Below, in pieces: positions 62,824 to 64,000 of a stretch of DNA of 64,000 bases. The translations under genes and the position numbers were made by a program. Source of the stretch: Thermoleptolyngbya sichuanensis A183 (GTDB lineage Bacteria > Cyanobacteriota > Cyanobacteriia > Elainellales > Elainellaceae); contig NZ_CP053661.1 in NCBI RefSeq assembly GCF_013177315.1, positions 1,798,001-1,862,000 on the forward strand. The letters run 5' to 3'. Every line of letters starts with the position of its first letter. The first letter of the stretch is position 1. The notes under the pieces are model-generated. The model ran no database searches and was not told the DNA's origin. It saw only the letters and a program-made list of their open reading frames with translations.

Positions 62824-63106
62824 TTGGACTCCTTCCAGAATCAAAAAAAGTTGCAGAGAGTTAGATTCGGAGAGCCATTCGTCACGCGAGTACACAGCCG
62901 AAAATAATCCCACCTAACCCTAACACACTCCCACAAAAGCGGTGGCCAATCGTTCATCGAGTGGCGGCACAGAAACAAGCCAAAAAATCAGCCAAAAACT
63001 TTATCAGACCATTGTTTGCCGGACTTTGCACTGGGGATAATGAGGTAAAGAACCTTCAAATTTCGTCGTCTTTCTATTAACTTTTGCAAACAAAGTCTGC
63101 TTTGTG
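62824..63106. other. Divergent promoter region of the RRM-protein gene and selO
   Basis: The 283 bp are AT-rich and should carry the 5' leader of the RRM-protein gene. In Anabaena such leaders mediate cold control. No specific element can be assigned by eye. Confidence 0.4.
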
Positions 63107-64000
63107 ATGACTAATCCTGTAGGCAGTGCCGAAAACACGTCCGACAATCCGCCAGAAAACCCGCTGTTAACCCTCGACTTTGAGCCTGCATTTGAATCCC
63201 TCGGCGAAGACTATGCCGATCCCGTGGATGCGGCCCAATTTCCCCAGCATCTTCTACGGTTTCGCAATGATGACTTGCTTGACACTCTAGAGCTTCATCC
63301 GAATCAGGTCGCAGATGAGCATTTTATTCAAGCGTTCGGCAAATTTGCGGGACGCTTTCCGCTGCTGGCGATGCGCTATCACGGCTACCAGTTCGGCTAT
63401 TACAATCCTGATCTGGGTGACGGGCGCGGCTTTTTATACGGACAGGTGCGCGGCATAGACGGCAACCTATACGACTTGGGAACCAAGGGATCAGGAACTA
63501 CGCCCTATTCTCGCGGCGGTGATGGGCGGCTAACGCTGAAGGGCGGCGTGCGCGAGGTGCTAGCGGCGGAGATGCTGCACGTCATGGGCGTGCGAACGTC
63601 GCGCTGCCTCAGCTTGATTGAGACCGGGGAGGCTCTGTGGCGGGGCGATGAGCCATCCCCCACCCGCTCATCGGTGATGGTGCGAATGCAGCGATCGCAC
63701 ATTCGGTTTGGCACCTTCGAGCGGCTGCATTACCTCGAACGCCCCGATCTGATTCGCAAACTGCTGGATCACGTCATCGAGACCTACTACGCACACCTGA
63801 ACCAGGAGCCAGACCGGGATGCCCGCTTCTATGCGGAATTGGTGCAGCGCGTAGCGGAACTGGCGGCCCAGTGGATGGCAGCGGGCTTTTGTCATGCGGT
63901 GCTGAATACCGACAACATGGCCATCACGGGCGAAAGCTTTGACTATGGCCCCTACGCCTTCATTGAGCGGTTCGATCCCCGCTTTACCGCCGCCTATTTT
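63107..64000 (+). CDS. selO: Protein adenylyltransferase SelO (YdiU/UPF0061), 3' end beyond window
   Basis: SelO is a pseudokinase that transfers AMP from ATP to protein hydroxyls (AMPylation) and protects against oxidative stress. The visible 298 codons are in frame to the window edge. Family landmarks are the head [41 protein letters not shown], the nucleotide loop [30 protein letters not shown], and [15 protein letters not shown] with the catalytic-type Asn/Asp pair. The full protein is usually about 480-500 residues. ATG at 63107 is chosen; a GTG one codon earlier is possible. Confidence 0.93.
   Translation, partial: MTNPVGSAENTSDNPPENPLLTLDFEPAFESLGEDYADPVDAAQFPQHLLRFRNDDLLDTLELHPNQVADEHFIQAFGKFAGRFPLLAMRYHGYQFGYYNPDLGDGRGFLYGQVRGIDGNLYDLGTKGSGTTPYSRGGDGRLTLKGGVREVLAAEMLHVMGVRTSRCLSLIETGEALWRGDEPSPTRSSVMVRMQRSHIRFGTFERLHYLERPDLIRKLLDHVIETYYAHLNQEPDRDARFYAELVQRVAELAAQWMAAGFCHAVLNTDNMAITGESFDYGPYAFIERFDPRFTAAYF

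Overview
The window looks like chromosomal DNA of a filamentous, motile cyanobacterium, probably of the Leptolyngbya/Oscillatoriales type. The evidence is the very frequent HIP1 octamer GCGATCGC, genes with cyanobacterial relatives throughout (N-extended TrpC, an RRM protein followed by bS21, an ethylene-receptor-type kinase, several small cyanobacteria-only proteins), and an HmpF-type motility protein, a family known from filamentous cyanobacteria. I cannot name a species. No rRNA, CRISPR array or prophage is visible. There is one tRNA (Leu-CAG).

Layout. 1-12 kb is mostly housekeeping: an inositol-monophosphatase-like enzyme, murA, tRNA-Leu, a TrmH-type methylase, lpdA, trpC, a coiled-coil protein, a small membrane transporter, an IS630 transposase relic and mobA. 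12.2-20.1 kb is a two-gene glycosylation block: a TPR-glycosyltransferase-61 protein and a 1754-residue chimera that joins a GT4 glycosyltransferase, two methyltransferases and an O-GlcNAc-transferase-like module. 20-28.9 kb holds membrane/TPR proteins, ftsH, an LpxB-like protein, an ABC1 kinase and a PP2C phosphatase. 29-34 kb has a gene-poor stretch with a collapsed regulator relic, then a histidine kinase with an ethylene-binding domain and an aldehyde-dehydrogenase-like enzyme. 34.4-36.7 kb is a mobile-DNA island: a MITE-like hairpin element directly abuts a complete IS, which abuts a broken IS630 transposase.

The largest functional unit is 36.8-50.7 kb. A type IV pilus chemotaxis operon on the minus strand (pilG-pilH-pilI-pilJ-pilL; the names follow cyanobacterial pil/hmp usage) is divergent from hmpF. 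The 1.1 kb between them carries two pairs of direct repeats upstream of hmpF. Together these genes would sense a signal (PilJ), couple it (PilI) to the giant CheA-like kinase (PilL), and pass phosphate to PilG/PilH to steer pilus motors, with HmpF acting at the pole.

50.8-64 kb contains ilvD flanked by two related pentapeptide-repeat genes, a BlaI-type repressor overlapping an M56 metalloprotease, a zinc-ribbon/SPFH-GYF pair, a TspO-like protein, an ABC permease next to an orphan ParA, an RRM-protein/bS21 cluster and the 5' part of selO.

A roughly 85-92 bp MITE-like family occurs three times (5.2, 34.4 and 61.6 kb). Many intergenic gaps contain unrelated short tandem repeats. Function calls rest on motif recognition by eye; no database search was possible.
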